Part shown: positions 7,576 through 15,644 of the stretch, piece by piece
How positions within the stretch are numbered: position 1 is the first letter of the stretch
Layout: each line of letters begins with the position of its first letter
Assembly (NCBI GenBank): GCA_040904625.1
Contig: JBBDTC010000239.1
Span: 1-22,714 of the forward strand
Reading direction: 5' to 3'
Source: JACKNG01 sp040904625
GTDB taxonomy: Bacteria; Pseudomonadota; Gammaproteobacteria; Ga0077536
DNA: 22,714 bases
Notes under the pieces: generated by a model
Databases searched by the model: none
What the model saw: only the letters and a program-made list of their open reading frames with translations
Told to the model about the DNA's origin: nothing
Program-made: the position numbers and the translations under genes

Positions 7576-8795
7576 GCGTGCTCAAGCCGGACTTGCACGA
7601 CGTCGACGGCGCCGCTCAGGAAACCTGCCTCACAGTAGGCGAGATAGAAATGCCACAGCCGCCGAAAGCGCTCGTCGAAGCCGTGCGCCGTGATCTGCGG
7701 CCAGGCGCGATCGAAGCGTTCGCGCCAGCGCGCCAGCGTGCGCGCATAATCGAGGCCAAACGCATGCGCATCCGTAATCGCGAGCCCAGCCTTGGCAAAG
7801 GTCTCGTTCAAGGCCGTCTTACTCGGCAGCATGCCGCCGGGAAAGACGTGACGCTGGATGAAATCGGGTGTCCGGCGGTACTGCTCGAAGCGATCTTCGG
7901 CGATGGTGATGACCTGCAGGCCGGCGGCGCCGCCTCGCGCCAGGAGCTGCTTGATCTTGTTGGCGTAAGTCATCCAGTAGGCTTCGCCGACGGCTTCGAA
8001 CATCTCGATGGAGACGATGCGCTCGAAACGACCGTCGATAGCGCGGTAGTCACACAATTCGACCCGGGCGCGATCGTCGAGACCACATTGCGCCATACGC
8101 TGCCTGGAATAGTCGACCTGTGCGCGGGAAATGGACACGCCGCAGACCTCGGCTCCAATGTTGCCCGCGGCATGCGCCATGAAACCGCCCCAACCGCAGC
8201 CGATCTCGAGCACTCGCTCGCCCGCCGTCAGCCCGACGAGATCGGCCAGCCGCGCGTACTTGCGCGTTTGCGCGACTTCCAGTGGTTCATCTGGATGGTC
8301 GAACAGTGCGGCCGAGTAGGTCATGGTCTCGTCCAGCCACTGCGCATAAAAGGCGTTGCCGAGATCGTAATGATAGGCAATGTTGCGCCGCGCCTGCCGC
8401 GGCGAATTCGAGCGCCAGCGGTGGCGCAAGCGATCGCTCCACAGCAGTAGTGACGAACCCGATGCGCATGCACCGAGATGACGCTCGTTGACGGCTGCCA
8501 CTTCGAGCAGCGTGGTCAAATCCGGGCTGTCCCAGCGGCCGTCGAGATAACTCTCGGCCAGCCCCGTCGCACCGCGAGTGAACAGATTCCACAGTGCCGA
8601 CCAGCGCTTCAGCTGCCACACGGCACAGGGCTCGTGCGGCTTTCCGCTGCCGAACTCCCAGGTCTCGCCGCTCGGCGTGGAAACGACCAGACTGCCATAG
8701 GTAATGCGCTCCCCGATGCGCCGAAGCAAACCGGCGAACGGGTCGGCGGAGCGGCGCGCCGGTGTCGTGCGGTTGAATAGAGCCGTGTCTTTCAT
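7572..8795 (-). CDS. Cyclopropane-fatty-acyl-phospholipid synthase-like SAM methyltransferase
   Basis: The 407-residue protein (E. coli Cfa has 382) transfers a methyl(ene) group from S-adenosylmethionine to the double bond of membrane phospholipid acyl chains. Visible features are an N-terminal lipid-binding region, the conserved AYHYDLGNAFY lead-in (140-150), the SAM motif VLEIGCGWGG (195-204), RIVSIEMFEAVG (258-269) with the catalytic-region Glu, and RHVFPGGMLPS. The position of the E. coli active-site Cys139 (YSCAYW) is Ala162 here (YSAALF), so the chemistry may differ from plain cyclopropanation. ATG 8795 overlaps the upstream DUF1365 stop (ATGA), and its own stop overlaps the transporter start. 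In the Rhodobacter RpoE/ChrR regulon, CFA-like enzymes of related clusters act in singlet-oxygen defence and furan fatty acid formation. That role here is inference. Confidence 0.9.
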   Translation of the reverse strand: MKDTALFNRTTPARRSADPFAGLLRRIGERITYGSLVVSTPSGETWEFGSGKPHEPCAVWQLKRWSALWNLFTRGATGLAESYLDGRWDSPDLTTLLEVAAVNERHLGACASGSSLLLWSDRLRHRWRSNSPRQARRNIAYHYDLGNAFYAQWLDETMTYSAALFDHPDEPLEVAQTRKYARLADLVGLTAGERVLEIGCGWGGFMAHAAGNIGAEVCGVSISRAQVDYSRQRMAQCGLDDRARVELCDYRAIDGRFERIVSIEMFEAVGEAYWMTYANKIKQLLARGGAAGLQVITIAEDRFEQYRRTPDFIQRHVFPGGMLPSKTALNETFAKAGLAITDAHAFGLDYARTLARWRERFDRAWPQITAHGFDERFRRLWHFYLAYCEAGFLSGAVDVVQVRLEHA

Positions 8796-9574
8796 GAGTC
8801 GGATCCCTGAAAAAATTCCCGGTGCCGCGGCGCGACCACGTGGCGGATCAACGGCACGCCCTTCAACCACAGACGCAATGCCTCGAAGTGGATGCCCGCT
8901 ATGACTCCCAGCGTTGCCAGAGGCTGGCGCCACGCCAGGCTGGTCAAGGACGCCGTGCTGAAGGGTCGTCGCTCGGCGCTGACCGCGGCGCGCAGCTGAT
9001 GAGCGCCGTTGTCGTGATAATCGATGAGGATATCGAGACGCGGGCCGGGCTGGCGCAGGCGAAATTCGTAGTGTCCGGAGACCGGAAAGAAGGGCGAAAC
9101 GAACAACGCCTTGTCACAACGCTGGTGCAGTACTTCGCGCTCAGCGTCGACCGGTATGACATAGGCCAAGCGCTCGCCGAACGTATTGTTGACTTCGTAG
9201 ACCATCGCGGCGAGCGAACCATCGGCCGCATAACACCAGACCAGCGTGATCGGATTGAAGACATAGCCGAGCACCCGTGGCATGCACAGCACATGGAAGC
9301 GCCAGGGCCCCGCGCCGAGCGCGGCCTGCGCCAGCGCGCGGGCCAGCCAGTCGCGAAACGGCGTGCCATCACCGGCGCCGTGGTCGGCATCGCGGAACGA
9401 GAACCAGGCGCGGCGGTTGTAGCCGAACCAGCGCGAAGCGGCATCGAGTTCCGACAAGGCATCGAGGTCGAGCAGGAAATAGAACACGCGGTAGCGCAAA
9501 CGATGCGGCCGCGGGGCCCAGCGTTGGTGGAACACCGTACCGGTGTAGACGGCTGCAGCCGACTCAGGCGGCAC
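8792..9574 (-). CDS. DUF1365 family protein
   Basis: The 260-residue protein has a typical DUF1365 opening (VYTGTVFHQRWAPRPHRLRYRVFYFLLDLDAL, in two parts around residues 8-39). Further family marks are the conserved PRVLGYVFNPITLVWCY and VYEVNNTFGERLAY stretches and a C-terminal hydrophobic segment near WRQPLATLGVIAGIHFEALRLW. Its biochemical role is unknown. The family almost always sits between an FAD amine-oxidase-like gene and a CFA-synthase-like gene, as it does here. I place the start at GTG 9574, which has GGAG about 8 nt upstream, matches the usual domain start and overlaps the preceding gene by 11 nt. The same frame extends much further upstream, but that part is antisense-like, Arg/Pro-rich and inside the neighbouring gene. 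Confidence 0.88.
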   Translation of the reverse strand: MPPESAAAVYTGTVFHQRWAPRPHRLRYRVFYFLLDLDALSELDAASRWFGYNRRAWFSFRDADHGAGDGTPFRDWLARALAQAALGAGPWRFHVLCMPRVLGYVFNPITLVWCYAADGSLAAMVYEVNNTFGERLAYVIPVDAEREVLHQRCDKALFVSPFFPVSGHYEFRLRQPGPRLDILIDYHDNGAHQLRAAVSAERRPFSTASLTSLAWRQPLATLGVIAGIHFEALRLWLKGVPLIRHVVAPRHREFFQGSDS

Positions 9575-10904
9575 GCGCAGTCTCCGCGAGATAGCTTGCC
9601 GGCAGCCGATCGAAGGGGCAGGCCGCGGCCCAGGGTGCCGGTGCACCGAGTTCTCCGGCCACCCACAGACCGGACTGCAAGCCATCCTCGTGAAAGCCGT
9701 GACCCAACCAGGCCCCGCAGAACCACGTGCGCCGGCGCCCCTGGATACGCTGGGAGTCGTGCTGCGCCTGAGTTGTCGCGGTGGTGAAAATCGGGTGTTC
9801 GTAGTCGAAGCGGCCGTGCACGCGCGCGGCATCCGGTGGCGTGAACGGGTTCAAGGTGACGAACAGTTCACGCCGCGTCGCGAGCGGCTGCAGGCGATTC
9901 ATCCAGTAGCTCACGCACAGCGGCGTCGCTTCCGCCTTGCGTGCGTCATGCAGGTAGTTCCAACTCGACCAGGCCGCCCGCCGCTGCGGCATCAGCGCCG
10001 TATCCTCGTGCAGCCAGGCGACATTGCGGCTGTAACCGAAGGCGCCGAGCACCGCCCGTTCGCCGGCATCGGCATCGCCGAGCAGGGCCAGCGCCTGGTC
10101 GGCGTGGGCCGCAATGACCACGTCGTCATAGGTCGCTCGGTGGCCATCCGCTTCGACCACGGTGACGTCTCCGTCTCCGCGGATCACTTGCTGCACGGCA
10201 CACGCCGGCGCCAGCGCACCGTCGGTCGCGGCGAGCAGGCGCGTGACATATTCGCGGCTGCCGCCTGTGACCGTTCGCCATTGCGGGCGGTCGCTCACCG
10301 ACAGCAGCCCGTGATTATCGAAGAAGCGGATGAAGGCCGCGGCCGGATAATCACGGATGTCGGCCCGAGACGCCGACCAGATGGCCGCCGCCATCGGCAC
10401 CAGATGATCGTCGATGAAGGCATCGGTGTAACCTTCCCGGGCCAACAATGCTCCGATGCTGATCCCTTGCGTCCCCGCGAGCTGGTAACGCGGCGCGTCA
10501 CGGTAGAAGCGATGGATGTCGCGCAGCATACGCCAGAAGCGCGGGCGCAGCGTGTTGCGCCGCTGCGCGAACAGGCCGTTGAGACTGCCGCCGGAATATT
10601 CAACGCGCCCGCCGTCGAGCGAGACCGCGAAAGACATGTCACTGGCTGCGGTCGGCACGCCGAGCACGCCGAACAGTCGCACCAGGTGGGCGTAGTTGCG
10701 TTCGTTGTAGACAATGAATCCGGTATCGACCGCGACGGGACCGTGCTCGTCGTCGACGTCAACCGTACATGCGTGCCCGCCGAAGCGCGACGCGCTGTCG
10801 TAGAGCGTCACACGGTGCCGTGCGGCGAGTGCCCACGCGGCGCCAAGCCCGGCGATACCACCGCCGATGACGGCGATGCGGCGCGGCCCCTGGTTTGACA
10901 TCAT
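9564..10904 (-). CDS. FAD-dependent oxidoreductase (amine-oxidase/desaturase-like)
   Basis: The 446-residue flavoprotein has an N-terminal dinucleotide-binding fold, IAVIGGGIAGLGAAW (10-24), followed by YDSASRFGGHACTVDV (35-50) and VDTGFIVYNERNYAHL, which mark the flavin-containing amine oxidase/phytoene-desaturase-like superfamily. Members next to DUF1365 and CFA-like genes are annotated only as NAD/FAD-binding proteins. A role in acyl-chain desaturation or oxidation is plausible from context but not shown. Tandem ATGs occur at 10904 and 10901. An in-frame ATG at 10955 is rejected because it falls upstream of the transcription start expected from the predicted promoter at 10935-10964. This is the first gene of the operon, divergent from the ECF sigma gene. 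Confidence 0.87.
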   Translation of the reverse strand: MMSNQGPRRIAVIGGGIAGLGAAWALAARHRVTLYDSASRFGGHACTVDVDDEHGPVAVDTGFIVYNERNYAHLVRLFGVLGVPTAASDMSFAVSLDGGRVEYSGGSLNGLFAQRRNTLRPRFWRMLRDIHRFYRDAPRYQLAGTQGISIGALLAREGYTDAFIDDHLVPMAAAIWSASRADIRDYPAAAFIRFFDNHGLLSVSDRPQWRTVTGGSREYVTRLLAATDGALAPACAVQQVIRGDGDVTVVEADGHRATYDDVVIAAHADQALALLGDADAGERAVLGAFGYSRNVAWLHEDTALMPQRRAAWSSWNYLHDARKAEATPLCVSYWMNRLQPLATRRELFVTLNPFTPPDAARVHGRFDYEHPIFTTATTQAQHDSQRIQGRRRTWFCGAWLGHGFHEDGLQSGLWVAGELGAPAPWAAACPFDRLPASYLAETARAA

Positions 10905-10934
10905 CAGCGGGTTCTCTGCTCGGAGGTACGGCGG

Positions 10935-10964
10935 GGAATACGCAGTAACGCTCATAATGGATCA
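10935..10964 (-). promoter_or_regulatory. Predicted ECF sigma (RpoE/ChrR type) promoter for the FAD oxidoreductase operon
   Basis: Reading the minus strand, TGATCC (10964-10959) is followed after 18 nt by TATTCC (10940-10935). The RpoE promoters of the ChrR-regulated group have TGATCC, an 18-nt spacer and a TAAGA-like -10. The -35 and spacing match exactly, the -10 only in its first bases. Transcription would begin near 10928, giving a leader of about 25 nt before ATG 10904. Confidence 0.6.
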
Positions 10965-10980
10965 CCCGTGCAGCGGGTTG

Positions 10981-11010
10981 TGATCCCGCCCCGCTCACCC
11001 GGCGTAGAAC
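10981..11010 (+). promoter_or_regulatory. Predicted autoregulatory ECF sigma promoter for the sigma-chrR operon
   Basis: TGATCC (10981-10986), an 18-nt spacer and TAGAAC (11005-11010) fit the RpoE/ChrR-group promoter (TGATCC-N18-TAAGA-like). The two divergent TGATCC elements lie 16 nt apart, back to back. Transcription would start near 11017, which favours ATG 11051 for the sigma factor over ATG 11015. Positive autoregulation is the rule for this sigma group. Confidence 0.65.
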
Positions 11011-11050
11011 AGGTATGCTGAGCAACACCTCCTCCCGGACTGCGTCCGCC

Positions 11051-11647
11051 ATGAGCAATGTCGTCAAACTCCCCGGCGAACCGCTCGACGCCACAGCGGC
11101 CGAGCGGGCCGCCGAGACCAGCCTGCTCGAGCAGGTCCGGGATAGCGGCGACCGCGCCGCATTCGAGAAGCTGTTCGCTATCTTCACGCCGCGCCTGCTC
11201 GCCTGGATGCGTGCCCAGGGCACGGATGTCGCGGCTGCCGAAAGCGTGGTCCAGGAAGTCATGATCACGGCATGGACACGTGCCGCACTGTTCGATGCCG
11301 GCAAAGCGTCGGCACGCACCTGGATGTATACCCTGGCGCGCAACCGGCTCATCGATCACCATCGTGGGGGCGCGCGCCGCGCCCGCGCTCACGACGACTT
11401 CACCACGCTGGCACCCGGCCCGGAGGACACCGGCGAAGCACCCGAGCGCGAGTGGAACAGTTCGCGGATGGCCGACCTCCTCGGCGAATTGCCCGTCGAG
11501 CAGCGCGAGATCCTCCTGCTGGTCTATGTCGAAGGTCACTCGCACCGCGCCATCGCCGAGCGTCTCGGTCTGCCGATCGGCACGGTCAAATCGCGCACCC
11601 GGCTGGCTTTCAATCGCCTGCGCAAACGTCTGGAGGAGATCGAATGA
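11051..11647 (+). CDS. rpoE: ECF sigma factor, ChrR-associated group (RpoE of the singlet-oxygen response type)
   Basis: The 198-residue protein is an extracytoplasmic-function sigma factor with only the two core domains. Region 2 spans about residues 36-104 (AAFEKLF...ESVVQEVMITAW...ARTWMYTLARNRLIDHHR). Region 4 is the C-terminal helix-turn-helix (LPVEQREILLLVYVEG, HRAIAERLGLPIGTVKSRTRLAFNRLRKRL). The VKSR and NRLIDHHR forms and the overlapping ChrR-type gene downstream place it in the RpoE-ChrR (ECF11) group, which responds to singlet oxygen in Rhodobacter. ATG 11051 is chosen because an earlier in-frame ATG (11015) sits at or before the predicted transcription start. Neither start has a good ribosome site, so this is the least certain start in the module. 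The stop overlaps the chrR start (ATGA). Confidence 0.9.
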   Translation: MSNVVKLPGEPLDATAAERAAETSLLEQVRDSGDRAAFEKLFAIFTPRLLAWMRAQGTDVAAAESVVQEVMITAWTRAALFDAGKASARTWMYTLARNRLIDHHRGGARRARAHDDFTTLAPGPEDTGEAPEREWNSSRMADLLGELPVEQREILLLVYVEGHSHRAIAERLGLPIGTVKSRTRLAFNRLRKRLEEIE

Positions 11648-12294
11648 CTCCGACACATCATCCCGGCGAAGCGTGGTTGCTCGATTATGCGCTCGGCCAT
11701 CTGAGCGAACTCCACGAGGCCGTGCTCCGGGCGCACGTCAGCGTCTGCAGCGCGTGCCGTGAACGCATCGCCTTTGCAGAGCGCCTCGGTGGCGAGTTCC
11801 TGCGCGCATTGCCTGCCGAGCCGATGCACTTCACGGCAGCTGACGTCTGCGATCACCACGAACAGGCGATAGGCGGAAACGCGATACTGTCGCGTGCGCA
11901 CACACCCGCCAGCGGCGACATCGAAGAGGTCGTCGCGACCTGGCTCGATTCGAGCCTCGAAGCGCTGCCGTGGCGGCGGCTCGGCCGCGGTCTCGCCTTG
12001 TGTCGCCTGGGCGAGACGGACGACGCGCGCATGTGGCTGCTGCGCGGCGCGCCCGGCACCGTCCTGCCCACGCACACCCATGCCGGCAGCGAACTGACGC
12101 TGGTACTCAAAGGTGCCTACTTCTGCGGCAACACCATCTACGGCGCAGGCGATCTCGAAGATGCCGACGAGAGTACCGAGCACCAGCCGGTCATCACCCG
12201 CGACGGCGAGTGCATCTGCCTGGCCGTCACCGAGGGCCGCCTGCGTTTCCGCGATTGGGCGCCGCGCCTGCTGCAGCCGTTCGTGGGCATTTGA
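11644..12294 (+). CDS. chrR: ChrR-type zinc anti-sigma factor with C-terminal cupin domain
   Basis: The 216-residue cytoplasmic protein binds and silences the ECF sigma factor encoded just upstream. The N-terminal anti-sigma domain has His5/His6, His31, Cys35 and Cys38 (HVSVCSAC), matching the zinc ligands of Rhodobacter ChrR (His6, His31, Cys35, Cys38). The C-terminal half is a cupin with a second metal site, HTHAGSE (His144, His146, Glu150) and His180 in ESTEHQP. This again aligns with the known ChrR ligands (141, 143, 147, 177). The cupin is needed for the singlet-oxygen response in the studied ChrR. All metal-binding residues are conserved, so the protein should be functional. It is coupled to the sigma gene by a 4-nt overlap. 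Confidence 0.94.
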   Translation: MTPTHHPGEAWLLDYALGHLSELHEAVLRAHVSVCSACRERIAFAERLGGEFLRALPAEPMHFTAADVCDHHEQAIGGNAILSRAHTPASGDIEEVVATWLDSSLEALPWRRLGRGLALCRLGETDDARMWLLRGAPGTVLPTHTHAGSELTLVLKGAYFCGNTIYGAGDLEDADESTEHQPVITRDGECICLAVTEGRLRFRDWAPRLLQPFVGI

Positions 12295-12331
12295 TCTATG
12301 CAGTGACCCCGTAAGCCCCCCACTATCCAGG

Positions 12332-12361
12332 TTGACGGCCGCGGTGCGGCATGGGGATACT
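12332..12361 (+). promoter_or_regulatory. Possible housekeeping promoter for the molybdenum hydroxylase-sox operon
   Basis: TTGACG (12332-12337), an 18-nt spacer and GATACT (12356-12361) resemble a sigma-70 promoter with a good -35 and a fair -10. Transcription would start near 12368 and leave a leader of about 190 nt before the first ORF at 12562. The rest of the 267-nt gap after chrR shows no small gene and no intrinsic terminator. No operator repeat was recognised. Confidence 0.35.
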
Positions 12362-12561
12362 GTTCGTACAGGGCGCGTTGAAATTCGCGCGCCGCTTTCC
12401 GTGACACCGCATCGCCCCGGCGCGTTCGCCCCATGCGGATGTGCCGCGCTCACCGGCCGCAATCCTACGCTGCCGCACACCCGCGTCACGCCGGCCTCGC
12501 CGAACAGGCACCGTTCGCGGGTTGACGGAGCGACGCTTCTTTCTCGCAGGAGGTGAGAACC

Positions 12562-13017
12562 ATGCCCGTAATCAATGTCAACGGCACCCCGATGGAAGTC
12601 GACGCCGACGGCTCGACCCCGCTGCTGTGGGTGCTGCGCGAACAGCTCGAGCTCACCGGCACCAAGTACGGCTGCGGCATCGCCCAATGCGGCGCCTGCA
12701 CGGTGCACATAAACGGCAGCGCACGGCGTTCCTGTGTAGTACCGCTCTCGGCTGTGACCGCAGACGATGAGGTGGTCACTATCGAAGGCTTGTCGAGCGA
12801 TGGCTCACATCCCGTGCAGCGAGCCTGGGTGGAGCTCGACGTCCCGCAATGCGGCTACTGCCAGACCGGCATGATCATGGCCGCTGCTGCGCTGCTGGCG
12901 GAGAAGCCCCAGCCCACCGATGCCGACATCGACGCCGGCATCACCAACATCTGCCGCTGCGGCACCTACCGGCGCGTGCGCGCAGGTATTCACCGCGCCG
13001 CCGGCGGCAAAGTTTGA
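12562..13017 (+). CDS. 2Fe-2S subunit of a molybdenum hydroxylase (isoquinoline 1-oxidoreductase/aldehyde oxidase type)
   Basis: The 151-residue protein carries two [2Fe-2S] clusters, as in the small subunits of the xanthine-dehydrogenase family. The plant-ferredoxin-type cluster uses Cys38, Cys43, Cys46 and Cys58 (GCGIAQCGAC). The second, all-helical cluster uses Cys97, Cys100, Cys131 and Cys133 (QCGYCQTGM, ICRCGTYRR). It passes electrons from the molybdenum centre to an outside acceptor. There is no signal peptide of its own. Such subunits can be co-exported with their Tat-bearing large subunit. ATG 12562 has a strong AGGAGGT ribosome site at 12548-12554. The large subunit follows 13 nt downstream. 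No FAD (medium) subunit is present, which is the IorAB-type arrangement. Confidence 0.92.
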   Translation: MPVINVNGTPMEVDADGSTPLLWVLREQLELTGTKYGCGIAQCGACTVHINGSARRSCVVPLSAVTADDEVVTIEGLSSDGSHPVQRAWVELDVPQCGYCQTGMIMAAAALLAEKPQPTDADIDAGITNICRCGTYRRVRAGIHRAAGGKV

Positions 13018-13030
13018 GGAGGGCTCCATC

Positions 13031-15202
13031 ATGACCGGGACACTAGCCATCACGCGCCGCCATTTCGTCGTCGGTGGTGCCGCCGCCGGGCTTACCCTCG
13101 GCCTGCACCTGCCTCTCGGTATCGCAGACGCCGCCGCCCAGCCAGCCTATCCGGACGAGGTTAACGCCTGGGTCGTCGTACAGCCGGACGAGCAGGTCAT
13201 CATCCGCATCGCGCGCTCTGAAATGGGCCAGGGCACCTTGACCGGGCTCGCCCAACTGGTCGCCGAGGAACTCGAGTGCGACTGGGCCAACGTCACCACC
13301 GAGTACCCGACGCCCGGCGAGAGCCTGGCACGCGGCCGCGTCTGGCAGAGTTTTTCCACCGGCGGCAGCCGCGGCATCCGTGAATCGCACGACTACGTCC
13401 GCCAGGGCGGCGCCGCTGCGCGCGAGATGCTGCGCAGCGCCGCGGCCGCTGCCTGGAACGTGCCGGCCAGCGAATGCCGCATCGACAAAGGTGTCATCAC
13501 GCATGAGGCGTCGGGCCGCAAGACCACCTACGGCAAGGTCGCCGAGGCGGCCGCGAAACTGGACGTTCCGACCGGGATACCGCTCAAGGATCCGAAAGAC
13601 TGGCACATTGCCGGGCAACCCCTCAAACGCCTCGACACTGCCGAGAAGGTCACCGGCAAACAGGTCTACGGCACGGACGTCATCCTGCCCGGCATGCTGA
13701 ACGCGGCCATCCGGCAGTGCCCCGTGTTCGGTGGCACACTCGCCTCGTTCGATGCCGCGGCGGTCGAGTCGAGGCCCGGCGTGAAACGCGTGGTACAGGT
13801 CGACGACAGCACCGTCGCGGTCGTCGCCGAGCGCTGGTGGCAGGCCAAGACCGCCCTCGACGCGTTGCCGATTACCTGGGACGAGGGCGAACATGCCGCG
13901 GCCTCGAGCGCATCCATCGCCGAGTTCGTCAAGAGCGGCCTGGATGCGGACCAGGCCTTCGTCGGCAACGAGAATGGTGACGTCGAGGCCGCGCTCGAAC
14001 AGGCCGCGCAGACGATCGAAGCAATCTATTCCTACCCTTACCAGAACCACGCCACCATGGAGCCGATGAACGCGACGGCGAAGTGGACCGAGGACCGCTG
14101 CGAAGTCTGGTGCCCGACACAGAATGGCGAAGCAGCGCTCGCCGCCGCGGCCGAAGCCGCCGGGCTGCCGCCGCAACAATGCGAGGTCTACAAACTGCAC
14201 CTCGGCGGCGGCTTCGGCCGGCGCGGCGCCTTTCACGACTATGTGCGCCAGGCCGTCCTCATCGCCCGGCACTTCCCCGATACGCCGGTGAAGCTGCTAT
14301 GGAGCCGGGAAGAAGACATGGTGCAAGGGGCCTATCATCCGCTCACCCAGTGCAAGCTGACCGCCGGGCTCGATACGAACGGCGACGTCACGGCCTTCCG
14401 GGTCCGCATCGCTGGCCAGTCGATCCTCGCCGGCGTCATGCCGCAGCGCCTGTCGAACGGCATGGATCCGGTCACCTTCCAGTGTTTCCAGGCGCAGGGC
14501 GACCACACCATCGCCTACAGCTTTCCCAATCTGCTGGTCGATCATGCCATGCGCAATCCGCATGTGCCGCCGGGCTTCTGGCGCGGCGTCAATGCCAACC
14601 AGAACGCCCTCTATACCGAGTGTTTCATCGACGAACTCGCCCACGCCGCCGGCCGCGACCCGCTCGAGTTCCGTCTCGCACTGATGAGCGAGCATCCGAA
14701 AAATACCGCCGTGTTGAACGCCGCTGCGGAAGGCGCCGGCTGGGGCACACCGGCACCGGACGGCGTGTTCCGCGGCCTCGCCCAGTGCACGGCTTTCGCC
14801 AGCCATATCGCAGCCTGCGCGGAAGTGTCGGTAAAGGATGACAAACTGACCATCCACCGCATCGTGGCGGCGACCGACTGCGGCTATGCCGTCAATCCCC
14901 AGCAGATCGAAGCGCAGGTCGAAGGCTCTTTCGTCTACGGCCTGTCGGCGATGCTCTACGGTGAATGTACGGTCAAGGACGGCCGCATCGAGCAGCGGAA
15001 CTTCGATACCTACCCGGTGATGCGCCTCGCCGCGATGCCGGAAGTGGAGACCATCGTGATGCCGTCGGGGGGCTTCTGGGGCGGGGTGGGTGAGCCCACC
15101 ATCGCCGTCGCCGCACCGGCGGTATTGAACGCGATTTTCGCCGCGACCGGGCGGCGTATCCGTGACTTGCCGCTGCGCCACCAGGGACTGACGACGGCGT
15201 GA
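13031..15202 (+). CDS. Molybdopterin-binding subunit of a molybdenum hydroxylase (IorB-like), Tat-exported
   Basis: The 723-residue catalytic subunit resembles the large subunits of isoquinoline 1-oxidoreductase and membrane-associated aldehyde dehydrogenases. A Tat signal (TRRHFVVGG, residues 8-16) implies export to the periplasm. Characteristic stretches are EMGQGTLTGLAQLVAEEL, FSTGGSRGIRES, the molybdopterin-binding LGGGFGRRGAFHDYVRQA, PPGFWRGVNANQNALYTECF, and the C-terminal GVGEPTI with the catalytic Glu of the family. It would hydroxylate an N-heterocycle or oxidise an aldehyde with water as oxygen source. The substrate is not readable from the sequence. ATG 13031 has GAGGAGG about 8 nt upstream. 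Its stop overlaps soxX (GTGA), directly tying it to the sulfur genes. That makes c-type cytochromes plausible electron acceptors. Confidence 0.92.
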   Translation: MTGTLAITRRHFVVGGAAAGLTLGLHLPLGIADAAAQPAYPDEVNAWVVVQPDEQVIIRIARSEMGQGTLTGLAQLVAEELECDWANVTTEYPTPGESLARGRVWQSFSTGGSRGIRESHDYVRQGGAAAREMLRSAAAAAWNVPASECRIDKGVITHEASGRKTTYGKVAEAAAKLDVPTGIPLKDPKDWHIAGQPLKRLDTAEKVTGKQVYGTDVILPGMLNAAIRQCPVFGGTLASFDAAAVESRPGVKRVVQVDDSTVAVVAERWWQAKTALDALPITWDEGEHAAASSASIAEFVKSGLDADQAFVGNENGDVEAALEQAAQTIEAIYSYPYQNHATMEPMNATAKWTEDRCEVWCPTQNGEAALAAAAEAAGLPPQQCEVYKLHLGGGFGRRGAFHDYVRQAVLIARHFPDTPVKLLWSREEDMVQGAYHPLTQCKLTAGLDTNGDVTAFRVRIAGQSILAGVMPQRLSNGMDPVTFQCFQAQGDHTIAYSFPNLLVDHAMRNPHVPPGFWRGVNANQNALYTECFIDELAHAAGRDPLEFRLALMSEHPKNTAVLNAAAEGAGWGTPAPDGVFRGLAQCTAFASHIAACAEVSVKDDKLTIHRIVAATDCGYAVNPQQIEAQVEGSFVYGLSAMLYGECTVKDGRIEQRNFDTYPVMRLAAMPEVETIVMPSGGFWGGVGEPTIAVAAPAVLNAIFAATGRRIRDLPLRHQGLTTA

Positions 15203-15642
15203 GGGGTGCGGCCTTGGCCACCCTGGCGGGCTGCCTCGCTGCCGCGCAGGGGCCGGCGGCGGAGCTCGAACCCTATTCAGTTCGAGGCGATGCCGTGCCC
15301 GAGGCGCTCGGCGCGCTGCGCGGCGATGCGGCGCGCGGGCGCGCCATCGTGCTCGACCGGCGCCGCGGCAACTGCCTCATCTGCCACCGGGTGCCGGTCG
15401 ACGACGAAGCCTTCCAGGGCGAAATCGGTCCACCGCTCGCCGGGGTCGGTTCGCGTCTCGATGCCGGGCAAATTCGGCTGCGCCTGATCGATCAGAGCCG
15501 ACTCAATCCGGCCACCATCATGCCGCCTTACTACTGCATCAGCGGGCTGACCGACGTCGCCCCAGAGTATCGTGGCCGGCCCGCGCTGCCAGCACAGGCG
15601 ATCGAAGACGTGGTGGCCTGGTTGGCGACGCTGCAGGACTGA
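15199..15642 (+). CDS. soxX: SoxX-type monoheme cytochrome c
   Basis: The 147-residue periplasmic cytochrome has a short hydrophobic N-terminal export signal (cleavage probably around residues 18-21), one heme site CLICH (Cys59, Cys62, His63) and a methionine ligand in ATIMPPYY (Met108). The sequence follows the SoxX pattern: GNCLICH, FQGEIGPPLAGVGSRL, LRLRLID-like, and a closing IEDVVAWLATLQD. SoxX pairs with SoxA to form SoxAX, which oxidatively attaches thiosulfate or another sulfur anion to the SoxY cysteine. The GTG start at 15199 overlaps the molybdenum subunit stop. A role as electron acceptor for that enzyme is also conceivable, as inference. Confidence 0.9.
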   Translation: MRGAALATLAGCLAAAQGPAAELEPYSVRGDAVPEALGALRGDAARGRAIVLDRRRGNCLICHRVPVDDEAFQGEIGPPLAGVGSRLDAGQIRLRLIDQSRLNPATIMPPYYCISGLTDVAPEYRGRPALPAQAIEDVVAWLATLQD

Positions 15643-15644
15643 AC

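Noticed and set aside
6262..7638. 458-codon plus-strand frame opposite the MFS transporter gene
   Set aside because: It is very rich in Arg, Glu, Gln and His with no hydrophobic core. The minus-strand frame is a clear membrane transporter.
8822..10898. Long plus-strand open frames opposite the DUF1365 and FAD oxidoreductase genes
   Set aside because: They are Arg/Gly/Gln-rich shadow frames caused by high-GC codon use and have no domains. The minus-strand proteins match known families across their length.
11015..11050. Earlier ATG (11015) as start of the ECF sigma factor
   Set aside because: It lies at or just before the transcription start expected from the predicted promoter at 10981-11010 and adds a non-conserved tail. 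The promoter is itself a prediction, so this start is not fully excluded.
13043..15181. Long minus-strand open frames opposite the molybdopterin subunit gene
   Set aside because: Composition is typical of antisense translation of a GC-rich gene. The plus strand encodes a full-length, motif-complete enzyme.
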